A stretch of DNA of 64,000 bases, taken from Pseudonocardia oceani. GTDB taxonomy: Bacteria; Actinomycetota; Actinomycetes; Mycobacteriales; Pseudonocardiaceae. Position numbers and translations under genes: made by a program. Each line of letters begins with the position of its first letter. Position 1 is the stretch's first letter. Where the stretch lies: assembly GCF_019263585.2 (NCBI RefSeq), contig NZ_JADQDF010000001.1, positions 6,516,501-6,580,500 on the forward strand. The letters are read 5' to 3'. The notes below the pieces were generated by a model. That model saw nothing but the letters and a program-made list of their open reading frames with translations, made no database searches and was not told the origin of the DNA. Shown here one piece after another: positions 7,840-17,937 of the stretch.

Positions 7840-8909
7840 CCCCCGGCCGCCGGCAGCGCGCTGCACGCCCCGCAGGCGGCGCACCCGGCGCCCTGGTCGG
7901 CGCCCGACATCCCGGCGGCGCGCAGCAGGCGGGCCACGCGCGAGGTCACGTCGGCGACGACCTCGGCGGTCGGCCCGGCGGCGCCGTCGCGCACCGCGAG
8001 GGTGCCCGGCAGCGGCCGGAACGGCACGACGAACGGGTAGACGCCGCGCTCGACCAGCGACGCGGCCCCGGCCACGAGCTCGTCCGGGTCCTCCCCCAGC
8101 CCGATGAGCAGGTAGGTCGAGACGCGGTTGCGGCCGAACACGGCGACGGCGCGGTCCCACGCGGCCTCGTACTCGGCCATGGGCACCGATCCCTTGCCCG
8201 GCATCCACGCGCGACGCACGACGTCGTCGGTCGACTCGACGTGGATGCCGATGGACGTGGCACCTGCGGCCTTGAGCTCGTCGATGGTGTCGAGGTCGCC
8301 GGGGGGCTCGATCTGCACCTGCACCGGCAGCCCGGGCACGGCGTCGAGCACCGCGCGCACGCAGCGGACCAGGTGCTTCGCGCCGCGGTCGGGCCCGGCG
8401 GTGGTGCCCGTCGTGAGCACCATCTGCCGGACGCCGTCGAGCCGCACCGCCGCCTCCGCCACCTCGGCGAGCTGCGCCGGGGTCTTGGCGGCGACGGTGC
8501 TGCCCGCGCGCAGCGACTCCTCGATCGCGCAGAACCGGCAGCGCTCCGCCTCGGCGTAGCGGATGCAGGTCTGCACGACGGTGCTGGCCAGGACGTCGGC
8601 GCCGTGGAGCAGGGCGATCTGCTCGTAGCGGACGCCGTCGGCCGTGGTCAGGTCGTAGAAGGCGGGCCGGCGCACCGGCTCCGCGGCGACGCCCAGGTCG
8701 AGCTCGCCGTCGTAGATGCGGCCGTCGCGCACGACGTAGGGGCTGCCGGGGTCGATGGGGAGCGTGACGTTCGCACCGTCGATCACGAGGTGCCCGTCGT
8801 CGCTCGGCCCGGCACCCGGCCCGCGGCGGACCGCGGTGGGGGTCCGCACCCCCCGTACAGCCAGTGCCGACCTCGTCGTCAGCGGGATCCCGAGATCAAC
8901 GATGCTCAC
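7836..8909 (-). CDS. MSMEG_0568-family radical SAM protein
   Basis: A 357-residue protein. The cluster-binding cysteines appear as C-x8-C-x2-C (TCIRYAEAERCRFC, about residues 114-126), a variant of the canonical CxxxCxxC. A C-terminal CAACGAC triplet may bind a second cluster or a metal. Family members occur with Nit1-type nitrilases, and the reaction is not established. GTG start at 8909, ten bases downstream of the preceding gene's stop codon. Confidence 0.88.
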   Translation of the reverse strand: MSIVDLGIPLTTRSALAVRGVRTPTAVRRGPGAGPSDDGHLVIDGANVTLPIDPGSPYVVRDGRIYDGELDLGVAAEPVRRPAFYDLTTADGVRYEQIALLHGADVLASTVVQTCIRYAEAERCRFCAIEESLRAGSTVAAKTPAQLAEVAEAAVRLDGVRQMVLTTGTTAGPDRGAKHLVRCVRAVLDAVPGLPVQVQIEPPGDLDTIDELKAAGATSIGIHVESTDDVVRRAWMPGKGSVPMAEYEAAWDRAVAVFGRNRVSTYLLIGLGEDPDELVAGAASLVERGVYPFVVPFRPLPGTLAVRDGAAGPTAEVVADVTSRVARLLRAAGMSGADQGAGCAACGACSALPAAGG

Positions 8910-8918
8910 GCCGGCCTC

Positions 8919-9440
8919 TCAGAACATGTAGGTGGAGTTGATGATCGCGCCCTTGCGGGCGTAGTGGATCAGGGCGTCCTGGACGTCGAGGGGGTGCGTC
9001 GGGATGACACCCTCGATGAGGTCCTCCTCGCGGGCGCCGTGCAGCGACAGGCCGAAGCGGCAGCAGTAGACCTTGCCGCCCTCGTCGATGAACGTCTTGA
9101 GCGAGCTGTTGATGTTGTGCTCGCCGGGGAACGCGGAGTTGCCGGTGGTCGGGAAGCCGCGGGTGGCCAGGCAGTTGAGCGAACCGGGGCCGTAGAAGTA
9201 GATGGCCGACTCGAAGCCCTTCCGCTGCGCGCGGGTGGCCTGCAGGATCGCGACGAAGCTGACCGACGACTCGTGCGCGATGCCGTGGACGAGGGTGAAG
9301 TAGGTCTCGCCGTCCTCGGCCTGGTAGTCCGGGAAGACCTTGGTGCCGCCGTAGATCGACGAGCCCTCCGGCAGCGACGGGTGCGCGATCTCCTCGAGGC
9401 TCTGCTTCTCGGTCTCGGTCAGTCCGACGGTCGTGGTCAT
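8919..9440 (-). CDS. MSMEG_0572/Sll0783 nitrogen-starvation protein
   Basis: A 173-residue protein of the family that heads Nit1C-type clusters in cyanobacteria and actinobacteria. Conserved features visible are the N-terminal GGTKVFPDY segment, GHxxIxSS-like HNINSSLKTF, and the YCCRFGLSLHG double cysteine. Its biochemical role is unknown. ATG 9440 is preceded by AAGGG with about 8 bases spacing. It is first in the operon, so the cluster promoter should lie in 9441-9550. Confidence 0.88.
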   Translation of the reverse strand: MTTTVGLTETEKQSLEEIAHPSLPEGSSIYGGTKVFPDYQAEDGETYFTLVHGIAHESSVSFVAILQATRAQRKGFESAIYFYGPGSLNCLATRGFPTTGNSAFPGEHNINSSLKTFIDEGGKVYCCRFGLSLHGAREEDLIEGVIPTHPLDVQDALIHYARKGAIINSTYMF

Positions 9441-9838
9441 GGTGGTGCCCTTCTGGTGGGGGTCCTGCGGAGGGGTTCGGCCGCGTCCGTCCCGGTCGTC
9501 GTCGCCCTGGGACCTCGTGATCGCGTGGGACAAGGACACAGCCGACGTGTGGCAGGGGCGTTTCCCCCGGAACAGCGTCGGGTTACGCGAGGGGGTGAGA
9601 GGTGACGGGCAGGAAAACCCCGCCGCAGCAGCGCCCGCCCCCGCCGCGCTCCTCCAGCGCCCCCGCCTTGTGACAGTGGAGTGGCTTTACTGTCACTGGG
9701 CGGCAGTAGAGCCACTTCACTGTCAGCGGGGGCGGGCGGGGCGGGGCGGGCTGCGGCGCGCGGGGCGGGAGCGGTCGACGCGGGGGCAGTTGTGCTGTTC
9801 CGCCACGGCGTGGCCGGGTCCGCGCTCATCCTCCCGGC
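9441..9838. other. Divergent intergenic region
   Basis: About 400 bp between the Nit1C lead gene and the plus-strand winged-helix/nuclease-like gene. It must contain the Nit1C promoter, but I see no convincing -35/-10 pair and no convincing GlnR box. It holds one long inverted repeat (9670-9726). No coding potential was recognised. Confidence 0.6.
9670..9726. repeat. Inverted repeat, copy 1 (imperfect)
   Basis: Left arm 9670-9692 (GTGACAGTGGAGTGGC then TTTACTG) pairs with 9704-9726 with a few mismatches or G-U pairs around an 11-base loop. The left arm is identical to that of the perfect copy at 10828-10850. It sits between divergent genes, where a terminator would not be expected. Confidence 0.85.
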
Positions 9839-10801
9839 ATGAGACGAGGGTCCGGGCCCGACCGCGCCGCGCTGTGGGCGGCGTCGCGGGGTGGCGTCAT
9901 CGCGGCGCGGGTACTGGTGGAGATGGGGCTGTCGGAGTCCACGGTGTACCGGCGCTGCCGCGACGGCGGGCCGTGGCAGCGCCTCGCTCCCGGCATCGTC
10001 CTGCTGTGCACGGGCGAGCCGACCGAGGACCAGCTCGTCACGGCCGCGCTCCTGCACGGCGGTCCCCGGGCGGTGCTCACCGGCCTCGCCGCCTGCCTGC
10101 GCCAGGGCGTTCGCCGTGGACCACCCGCGGGACGCAAGCTGCAACTGCTCGTGCCCGACGACCGCCAGGTGCGGCACACGTGGTTCGTGCGGGTGGACCG
10201 GACGCGGCACATGCCGGTGGCCGTCCGCCGGGGCGGGGTCCCGCTGGCTCCGCTCCCGCGGGCGCTGGCCGACGGATCGCGGACGCTGCGCGACGAACGC
10301 GAGATCGCCGAGCTCTTCTCCGACGCCGTGCAGCGGGGCCTGTGCACCGTCGCCGAGATCGCCGACGAGCTCGACGCCCACGGCCAGCACGGTTCGGCCA
10401 CTCCGCGGCGGGTGGTCCGGGCGGTTCGCGACGGCATACGGTCGGCTGCCGAGCTGGACGCCCAGAAGCTGTGGGCCCGGTCCGGACTCCCGGAGCCGCT
10501 GTGGAACGTCGCGGTGCACGACGGGTCCGGCCGCTTCCTGGGCGTGGCCGACGCGTGGTGGGACGACGTCGCGCTCGCGTGGGAGATCAACTCGATCGCC
10601 TGGCACCTCAAGCCGGCGGACTACGCCCGGGAGCAGGCCAAGTCCGCCCGGTTCGCCGCGGCGGGGGTGGCGGTCCTGCCGACCGTCGCCCGACGGCTGC
10701 GCGACGACCGGCCGGAGGTGCTGCGGGAGCTGCGAGCCGCCCACGAGGCCGCGACCGGCCGCCCCCGCCCACCCGGCCTGCACTGGACCGAGCGGCGCTG
10801 A
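9839..10801 (+). CDS. Winged-helix (AbiEi-like) protein with DUF559/Vsr-like nuclease fold
   Basis: A 320-residue protein of an actinobacterial type. The N-terminal about 60 residues form a winged-helix pattern (GVIAARVLVEMG, YRRCRDGG, LAPGIVLL) like that of AbiEi-type antitoxin domains. The C-terminal part carries a PD-(D/E)xK-like strand pattern: VADAWWDDVALAWEINS, then WHL, then QAKSARFAAAGVAVLP, as in DUF559 proteins. No AbiEii toxin is adjacent, so a toxin-antitoxin role is not supported. Weak hexamer CATCCT lies 6 bases before the ATG. The gene is bracketed by two related inverted repeats. Confidence 0.7.
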   Translation: MRRGSGPDRAALWAASRGGVIAARVLVEMGLSESTVYRRCRDGGPWQRLAPGIVLLCTGEPTEDQLVTAALLHGGPRAVLTGLAACLRQGVRRGPPAGRKLQLLVPDDRQVRHTWFVRVDRTRHMPVAVRRGGVPLAPLPRALADGSRTLRDEREIAELFSDAVQRGLCTVAEIADELDAHGQHGSATPRRVVRAVRDGIRSAAELDAQKLWARSGLPEPLWNVAVHDGSGRFLGVADAWWDDVALAWEINSIAWHLKPADYAREQAKSARFAAAGVAVLPTVARRLRDDRPEVLRELRAAHEAATGRPRPPGLHWTERR

Positions 10802-10821
10802 GCGTCCCCGCCCGCGCGCCG

Positions 10822-10890
10822 GCCCCCGTGACAGTGGAGTGGCTTTACTGCCACTGGACGCCAGTAAAGCCACTCCACTGTCACGGGGGC
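10822..10890. repeat. Inverted repeat, copy 2 (perfect 29-bp stem)
   Basis: Arms 10822-10850 and 10862-10890 are perfectly complementary around an 11-base loop. Positioned between convergent genes, it probably works as a bidirectional terminator. Its core arm is shared with the copy at 9670-9692. Confidence 0.9.
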
Positions 10891-10932
10891 GGGGGTGGGG
10901 GTGGGGGTGGGGGTGGGGTGGGGCGCGGCGGG
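10885..10932 (+). repeat. G-tract array, possible G-quadruplex
   Basis: Tandem GGGGGT/GGGGGC units, about seven runs of four or five G on the plus strand, begin at the right arm of the inverted repeat and run toward the pdxT stop codon. The spacing fits an intramolecular G-quadruplex in the DNA or in read-through RNA from the upstream gene. Confidence 0.6.
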
Positions 10933-10943
10933 GGCGCAGGCCC

Positions 10944-11579
10944 TCAGGCCGCCGCCGTGCTCCCCGCCACCATCGCGCAGAACGCCGCGTGCACCCGGTG
11001 GTCGCCGGTGAGCTCGGGGTGGAAGGCCGTCGCCAGCACCGACCCCTGCCGCACCGCCACGATCCGGCCCGCGGCCGCACCGGTGCCCCGGCCCGCGACG
11101 GTGCGCTCGGGCACCGTGGCCAGCACCTCCACCCCGTCGCCCGCCGACTCCACCCACGGCGCGCGGATGAACACCGCGCGCACCGGGGCGCCGGGGACGC
11201 CGTCGACGTCGAGGTCGGTCTCGAACGAGTCGACCTGGCGGCCGAAGGCGTTGCGGCGCACGACGACGTCGAGGCCGCCGAGCTGCTCCTGGTCGGGGCG
11301 GCCGTCGAGGACGTCGCGGGCGAGCAGGATCATCCCGGCGCACGAGCCGTAGGTCGGCATCCCCGACGCGATGCGCTCGCGCAGCGGGTCGAGCAGCTCG
11401 AACGTCGTGAGCAGCCGGCTCATCGTCGTCGACTCGCCGCCGGGCAGGACGATCGCGTCGACGGCGTCGAGCTCCGACGGGCGGCGCACCGCCACCGCCC
11501 GCGCACCGCACGCCGTCACGGCGGCCAGGTGCTCGCGGACGTCACCCTGCAGGGCCAGCACTCCGATCACGGGAACCAC
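10944..11579 (-). CDS. pdxT: Pyridoxal 5'-phosphate synthase glutaminase subunit
   Basis: A 211-residue class I glutamine amidotransferase that supplies ammonia to PdxS for PLP synthesis. Visible features: start VIGVLALQGDVREH, oxyanion PGGESTTMSRLL, nucleophile Cys in YGSCAGMILLA, and the His-x-Glu of FHPELTGD. GTG start at 11579. Its partner pdxS is about 10 kb away (21555-22484) on the same strand; in many actinobacteria they are close together. Confidence 0.95.
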   Translation of the reverse strand: MVPVIGVLALQGDVREHLAAVTACGARAVAVRRPSELDAVDAIVLPGGESTTMSRLLTTFELLDPLRERIASGMPTYGSCAGMILLARDVLDGRPDQEQLGGLDVVVRRNAFGRQVDSFETDLDVDGVPGAPVRAVFIRAPWVESAGDGVEVLATVPERTVAGRGTGAAAGRIVAVRQGSVLATAFHPELTGDHRVHAAFCAMVAGSTAAA

Positions 11580-11648
11580 GCCGACCAGGGTAATCGCCGT
11601 CCGCCGGGGCCCCCGGGCCCGAGGCCGGGGACCGTCGTCACACCGGCG

Positions 11649-13058
<1,410 letters not shown>

Positions 13059-13065
13059 GCGCGGA

Positions 13066-13071
13066 ACCCTA
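13066..13071 (-). promoter_or_regulatory. Leaderless -10 of the malic enzyme gene
   Basis: TAGGGT on the minus strand, 7 bases before the GTG. Same arrangement as at other leaderless genes in this window. Confidence 0.5.
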
Positions 13072-13190
13072 CCGCCGTGCGCGAGGGGGGCCGGGTTCTG
13101 TCCGTTGTGGTCCCGCCGCCGGAACCCTTGTCCCGCGACGGCCGCCGGGTGTGAGATGGAGCACACGTCGACGGGGACGAGGTGGTCATC

Positions 13191-15296
13191 ATGGCCGGCA
13201 GAGCATCGGGAGCACGGACGCGGACGGTGGCGGCACCCGTCTCCCCCGCGCAGATCCGCAACGTGGTCCTCGTCGGGCCGTCCGGGTCGGGGAAGACGAC
13301 GCTGGTCGAGGCGCTGCTCGCGCACACCGGCACGGTCCCGCGGGCGGGTTCGGTTGCCGACGGCACGACGGTCTGCGACCACGACCCCGCCGCGGTCCGC
13401 CAGCAGCGCTCGGTCGCGCTGTCCGTGGCGCCGGTCGTCCACGACGGCATCAAGATCAACCTGATCGACACCCCCGGCTACGGCGACTTCGTCGGCGAGC
13501 TCCGCGCGGGCCTGCGCGCCGCCGACGCCGCGCTGTTCGTCCTCCCCGCCGACGAGGGGCGCGAGGGCCGCATCGACCCCGCGACCGTCGCGCAGTGGGA
13601 GGAGTGCGCCGCGGTGGGGATGCCGCGGGCCGTCGTCGTCGCCCGCTGCGACGGGCCCCGCGCCGATCTGGAGGCCACCATCGCCGCCTGCCAGGCGTCC
13701 TTCGGTGACGGCGTCGCGCCGCTCTACCTGCCGATCCGCATCGGCGAGCGGCTCACCGGCATCTACGGCCTGCTCTCCCGCACCCCGGCCGGGCAGGCGC
13801 CGCCCGGCTCGCGCGAGGCGCGCGCGTCGCTGATCGAGGGGATCATCGAGCAGTCCGAGGACGAGTCGCTGATGGAGCGCTACCTCGGCGGCGAGGACAT
13901 CGAGTTCGCGACGCTGGTCGACGACCTGGAGACGGCGGTCGCGCGCGGCGCGTTCCACCCCGTGGTGCCGGTGTGCGCGGCGGGCGGGATCGGGCTCGAC
14001 GCGCTGCTGGAGGTGCTCGCGGGCGGGTTCCCGTCGCCGCTGGAGCACCCGCTGCCGGCCGTGTCCGGGGTCGACGGCAGCCCGCACGAGCCGCTCACGG
14101 CCGACCCCGACGGCCCGCTCGCCGCGGAGGTCGTGCGCACCGCCGCCGACGCCTACGTCGGGCGGGTGTCGCTGGTCCGCGTGTTCTCCGGGACGCTGCG
14201 GCCGGACACCGTGGTGCACGTGAGCGGCCATACCGCGGTTCCCCGCCAACGAGCGGGCGAGCACGACCACGACGACGACGAGCGGCTCGCGCACGTCCAC
14301 GTGCCGCTCGGAGCCGCGCTGCACGAGGTCGACGCCGTGGTGGCGGGCGACATCGCGGCGCTGACGAAGCTGGGGTCGGCCGAGACCGGCGACACGGTCT
14401 CCGACGCCGCCCACCCGCTGCTGCTCTCGTGCTGGGACCTGCCCGAGCCGCTGCTGCCCGTCGCGGTCGTCCCGCGGACCCGCGGCGACGAGGACGCGCT
14501 GGTGCGCACGCTGGGCCGGATCGTCGCCGCCGACCCGACGCTGGTGCTCGAGCGCAATCCCGAGACCCACCAGACCGTGCTGTGGTGCATGGGCGAGGCG
14601 CACGCCGACGTCGTGCTGTCGCGACTGCGCGCGGGCGGCGCGGGCGGCTCCGGGATCGGCGTCGACACCGAACCGGTGCGGGTGCCGATGCGCGCCACGC
14701 TCGCCGGGCCGGCGCGCGTCACCGGGCGCCACGTCAAGCAGAGCGGCGGGCACGGGCAGTACGCGGTGTGCCACGTCGAGTTCGAGCCGCTGCCGCGCGG
14801 CGCGGGGTTCGAGTTCCGGTCCGCGGTCGTCGGCGGGGCGGTGCCGACGCAGTTCGTGCCCAGCGTCGAGAAGGGCATCCGCGCGCAGCTCGAGCGGGGC
14901 CTGGACGACGAGCGCCACCCCGTCGTCGACGTCCGCGCGACGCTGGTCGACGGCAAGGCCCACTCCGTCGACTCCTCCGACGCGGCGTTCCAGACCGCCG
15001 GCGCGCTGGCGCTGCGCGAGGCCGCGGCGGCGTGCGGCACGGTGCTGCTGGAGCCGTTCGACGAGGTCGTCGTCCGCATCCCCGACGAGCACCTGGGCGC
15101 GGTGCTCGGCGACCTCTCGGCCCGGCGCGGGCGCGTGCTCGGCACCGAGGTCGCGGGCCCGGGGCGCAGCGTGGTGCGCGCCGAGGTGCCGTGCACCGAG
15201 CTGCTGCGCTACGCGGTCGACCTGCGCGCGACGACGTCGGGCACGGCCACCTTCACCCGTGGGTTCGCGCGCTACGACGCGGCCACCGACCCGTGA
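13191..15296 (+). CDS. EF-G-like GTPase (EF-G2/FusA2 type)
   Basis: About 701 residues with the five-domain plan of elongation factor G. The P-loop GPSGSGKTTL and DTPGYGD are intact. The guanine-specificity motif NKxD is degenerate (VVVARCDG). Domain IV carries RHVKQSGGHGQYAVCHVEFEP-like sequence (about residues 510-530), and the C-terminal domain V ends the protein. Relatives such as mycobacterial FusA2 bind ribosomes but are not the housekeeping translocase. ATG 13191 has ACGAGG upstream; GTG 13182 is an alternative. Confidence 0.88.
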   Translation: MAGRASGARTRTVAAPVSPAQIRNVVLVGPSGSGKTTLVEALLAHTGTVPRAGSVADGTTVCDHDPAAVRQQRSVALSVAPVVHDGIKINLIDTPGYGDFVGELRAGLRAADAALFVLPADEGREGRIDPATVAQWEECAAVGMPRAVVVARCDGPRADLEATIAACQASFGDGVAPLYLPIRIGERLTGIYGLLSRTPAGQAPPGSREARASLIEGIIEQSEDESLMERYLGGEDIEFATLVDDLETAVARGAFHPVVPVCAAGGIGLDALLEVLAGGFPSPLEHPLPAVSGVDGSPHEPLTADPDGPLAAEVVRTAADAYVGRVSLVRVFSGTLRPDTVVHVSGHTAVPRQRAGEHDHDDDERLAHVHVPLGAALHEVDAVVAGDIAALTKLGSAETGDTVSDAAHPLLLSCWDLPEPLLPVAVVPRTRGDEDALVRTLGRIVAADPTLVLERNPETHQTVLWCMGEAHADVVLSRLRAGGAGGSGIGVDTEPVRVPMRATLAGPARVTGRHVKQSGGHGQYAVCHVEFEPLPRGAGFEFRSAVVGGAVPTQFVPSVEKGIRAQLERGLDDERHPVVDVRATLVDGKAHSVDSSDAAFQTAGALALREAAAACGTVLLEPFDEVVVRIPDEHLGAVLGDLSARRGRVLGTEVAGPGRSVVRAEVPCTELLRYAVDLRATTSGTATFTRGFARYDAATDP

Positions 15297-15357
15297 GCGG
15301 AGACGAGTGCTCCATCACTCGTATCCACTCGCAGGGGTGATGGCGCATGATGGCCCG

Positions 15358-16542
15358 GTGCGACGGAACGCGGTGCTGCGGCTGTGGACGGCCGTGTTCG
15401 TGGTGGCCTTCGGGACGAACGTCCCGACGCCGCTGCTGCTGGTCTACCGCGATCTGCTCGGCCTGTCGTCGGATGCCCTGACCGGCGCGTTCGGCGTCTA
15501 CGCGGCCGGGCTCGTACCCGCGCTGCTGCTCGCCGGCCCGGCGTCGGACCGCTTCGGGCGGCGTCCCGTCGTCGTGCCGTTCGTGGTGCTGTCGATCGTC
15601 ACCTCGCTGCTGTTCCTCGGGGCGTCCGGGTCGGTCGTGCTGCTGTTCGTCGGGCGGTTCCTGCAGGGCGCGGTGTCGGGCGTGGTGTTCAGCGTCGGCA
15701 CGGCCTGGCTCGGCGAGCTCGTCGGCGACTCCGCCCGCGCCGCCCGCCTCACCACCGCGGCGCTGGGCGGCGGCTGGGCGATCGGGCCGCTCGTGTCGGG
15801 ACTGATGGCCCAGTGGCTGCCGCTGCCGACGGTGCTGCCCTACCTCGTGCACGTCGTGCTGATGGTCGTCGGGCTGGTGCTGCTGCCGAGCGTCCCGGAG
15901 ACGCTCGCGCCCGCCGACCGCCGCCGCGGCAAGATCGTCGACCTCGGCGTCCCGCCCGGCGCGCGAACGGCGTTCGCGCTGGTCGTGCTGCCCGTCGCGA
16001 TCGGGGTGTTCACGTTCCCGTCCACCGCGGTCACGGTCCTGCCGCTGCTGCTCACGCCCTCGATGCCGGAGATCGCGGTGGCGATCACCGGGCTCGTGGC
16101 CGGGGTGACGCTGCTGACGGGGGTGTTCGCGCAGCCGCTGGGGCGCCGCATCGGCTACGTCGCCGCCGGGCCCACCGGCCTCGCCATCGGTGCCGCCGGG
16201 TTCGGGCTGGCGCTGGTCGGCGTGGCCACCGGGGCGTGGCCGCTGCTCGTGCCGGTGGCGCTGCTGCTCGGCGTCGGCTACGGGCTGTGCCTGGCCGCCG
16301 GGTTGACGATGGTCGGCGAGCTCGCCTCGCCCACCGCCCGCGGCGCGCTGACCGGCACGTTCTACGCCTGCGCCTACCTCGGCTTCGGCGTGCCGCTGCT
16401 GCTCTCGGTGGCAGGCGGCGCCGACGGCTTCACGCGCCCGCTCGCCGTGCTGACGGTGATCGTCGCCGTGGCCGCGGCGCTGCTGGCGCTGCCCGCGGCC
16501 CGGCGGCTGGTCAGGCCGGCCGTGCCCGTCGACGCGCGGTAG
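15358..16542 (+). CDS. MFS transporter
   Basis: About 394 residues and roughly twelve hydrophobic segments. The family motif A appears as GPASDRFGRRPVVV in the first cytoplasmic loop. The substrate is unknown; the general shape is that of drug or metabolite efflux proteins. I chose GTG 15358 because CATGAT (15346-15351) lies 6 bases upstream; ATG 15340 is possible. The 3' end overlaps the convergent SDR gene by 32 bp. Confidence 0.85.
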   Translation: MRRNAVLRLWTAVFVVAFGTNVPTPLLLVYRDLLGLSSDALTGAFGVYAAGLVPALLLAGPASDRFGRRPVVVPFVVLSIVTSLLFLGASGSVVLLFVGRFLQGAVSGVVFSVGTAWLGELVGDSARAARLTTAALGGGWAIGPLVSGLMAQWLPLPTVLPYLVHVVLMVVGLVLLPSVPETLAPADRRRGKIVDLGVPPGARTAFALVVLPVAIGVFTFPSTAVTVLPLLLTPSMPEIAVAITGLVAGVTLLTGVFAQPLGRRIGYVAAGPTGLAIGAAGFGLALVGVATGAWPLLVPVALLLGVGYGLCLAAGLTMVGELASPTARGALTGTFYACAYLGFGVPLLLSVAGGADGFTRPLAVLTVIVAVAAALLALPAARRLVRPAVPVDAR

Positions 16543-17911
16543 TGCGCGCCACCCCGGCGATCGTCCGGGCCATTACGCCGAACACGAACTCGTGCGCGGG
16601 GAGCTGGGCGTACCAGTAGGCGCGCCCGGTGAGGCCGTCCGGCAGGAACCGCACGGTCTGCACGTAGCGACTGGTCAGGGCGTCGACGGGCTCGGCGCGC
16701 AGCTCCAGGAACACCGTCCCGGGCAGCTTCGTCTCCGCACGCAGCGTGAGCGAGCGGCCCTCGTCGACCTCCTCGACGCGCCACCAGTCCAGCGCCGCCC
16801 CCTTCTCCAGCCGCGCGGGCGTCGTGCGCCGGGCGCCGACACCCCCGAGCAGGCGGTCGATCCCGCCGCGCAGCGCCCACACCCCGGGCACGGTGTACCA
16901 GCCGTTCTCCCCGCCGATCCCGCGGATGACGTCCCACAGCACGCCCGCGGGAGCGTCGACGGACTCGACGTGCGCACTGTCGAGCTCGGGCTCGGGCAGG
17001 TCGGTGGCGACACGGCCGGCCGCGCCCTCCTCGGCCAGCGCGCGGCGCACCGCCTCGGCGTAGGGGGTGGGGCCGCCGGGCGGCGGGCCGTCCGGCGGGT
17101 CGTCCCGGACGATCAGGTCGTGGGCCATCGACTCCAGTAGCGGACCGGCCAGGTGCCGGTCGACGGGGGTCAGCGCCTGCACCGCCCGGGCGAACAGCCG
17201 CGGCGCGCTCACCGGCACCGGGAGCGTCACCGGCCGCAGGCGCCCCGCGGCCGTGGCGAACCCGGTCATCAGCTCGCGGAAGGACAGGACCTCCGCGCCG
17301 CCGATGTCGAAGGTGCGGTTGACGTCGTCGGGGAGGTCGAGGCAGGCGGTGAGGTGGTGCAGCACGTCGTCGATGCCGATGGGCTGCACGGCGTTCCACG
17401 CGCGGTCGGGCAGCGGCAGGACCGGGGAGATCGTGGCGAGGTGGCGGATCATCTCGAAGCTCGCGGAGCCCGCGCCGACGACGATCCCGGCCTGCAGCAC
17501 GGCGGCGGGCACCGGCCCGGCCAGCAACGCCTCGCCGGTCTCGCGGCGGGAGGCCAGGTGCTCGGAGTTGGCGTCACCGGCCGGCTGGAGACCGCCGAGG
17601 TAGACGACGCGGCGCACGCCCGCGGCCCCCGCGGCGGCGGCGAGCTGCTCGGCGGCGCGGCGGTCGCGGTCGGCGTAGCCGGGGCCGTCCATGGAGTGCA
17701 CGAGGTAGAACACGGCGTCGACACCGCGGCAGGCGCGTTCGGCGGCCGACGCGACGTCGCCGACGACGCGGTCGACGTCGTCGGCCCACGGCAGCCGGTC
17801 GAGCTTGGCCTCGTCCCGCACGAGCACCCGCACGGCGTGGCCGGCGGAGCGGAGGTGGGGCACGAGCCGGGCGCCGACGTAGCCGGTCGCCCCGATCACC
17901 AGACAGTGCAC
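16511..17911 (-). CDS. SDR-type NAD(P)-binding protein with DUF2867 tail
   Basis: A 466-residue protein. The N-terminus is a Rossmann domain of the atypical/extended SDR class (VIGATGYVGARLVPHL; then VFYLVHSM in place of the classical active-site block). The C-terminal about 150 residues are a DUF2867-like lipid-binding-fold domain (WDVIRGIGGENGWYT, VFLELRAEPVD). Similar proteins are annotated as NAD-dependent epimerases or dehydratases, but substrates are unknown. GTG 17911 has GGGGAGG at 9-base spacing. Convergent overlap with the MFS gene. Confidence 0.85.
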   Translation of the reverse strand: MHCLVIGATGYVGARLVPHLRSAGHAVRVLVRDEAKLDRLPWADDVDRVVGDVASAAERACRGVDAVFYLVHSMDGPGYADRDRRAAEQLAAAAGAAGVRRVVYLGGLQPAGDANSEHLASRRETGEALLAGPVPAAVLQAGIVVGAGSASFEMIRHLATISPVLPLPDRAWNAVQPIGIDDVLHHLTACLDLPDDVNRTFDIGGAEVLSFRELMTGFATAAGRLRPVTLPVPVSAPRLFARAVQALTPVDRHLAGPLLESMAHDLIVRDDPPDGPPPGGPTPYAEAVRRALAEEGAAGRVATDLPEPELDSAHVESVDAPAGVLWDVIRGIGGENGWYTVPGVWALRGGIDRLLGGVGARRTTPARLEKGAALDWWRVEEVDEGRSLTLRAETKLPGTVFLELRAEPVDALTSRYVQTVRFLPDGLTGRAYWYAQLPAHEFVFGVMARTIAGVARTTARRRARPA

Positions 17912-17937
17912 CCGCCGAGCCTCCCCTACGGGAGCGG

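Noticed and set aside
9441..9670. GlnR binding site upstream of the Nit1C cluster
   Set aside because: I looked for the paired GTnAC/GAAAC half-sites; only isolated fragments such as GTCAC and GTTAC occur, without the expected spacing.
9839..10801. AbiE toxin-antitoxin system
   Set aside because: Only an AbiEi-like winged helix is present; there is no AbiEii nucleotidyltransferase gene beside it, and the C-terminus looks like a DUF559-type domain.
9670..10890. Insertion sequence with terminal inverted repeats
   Set aside because: The enclosed protein has no transposase motifs, and each repeat is itself a hairpin, not one end of a pair of terminal repeats; no target-site duplication was recognised.
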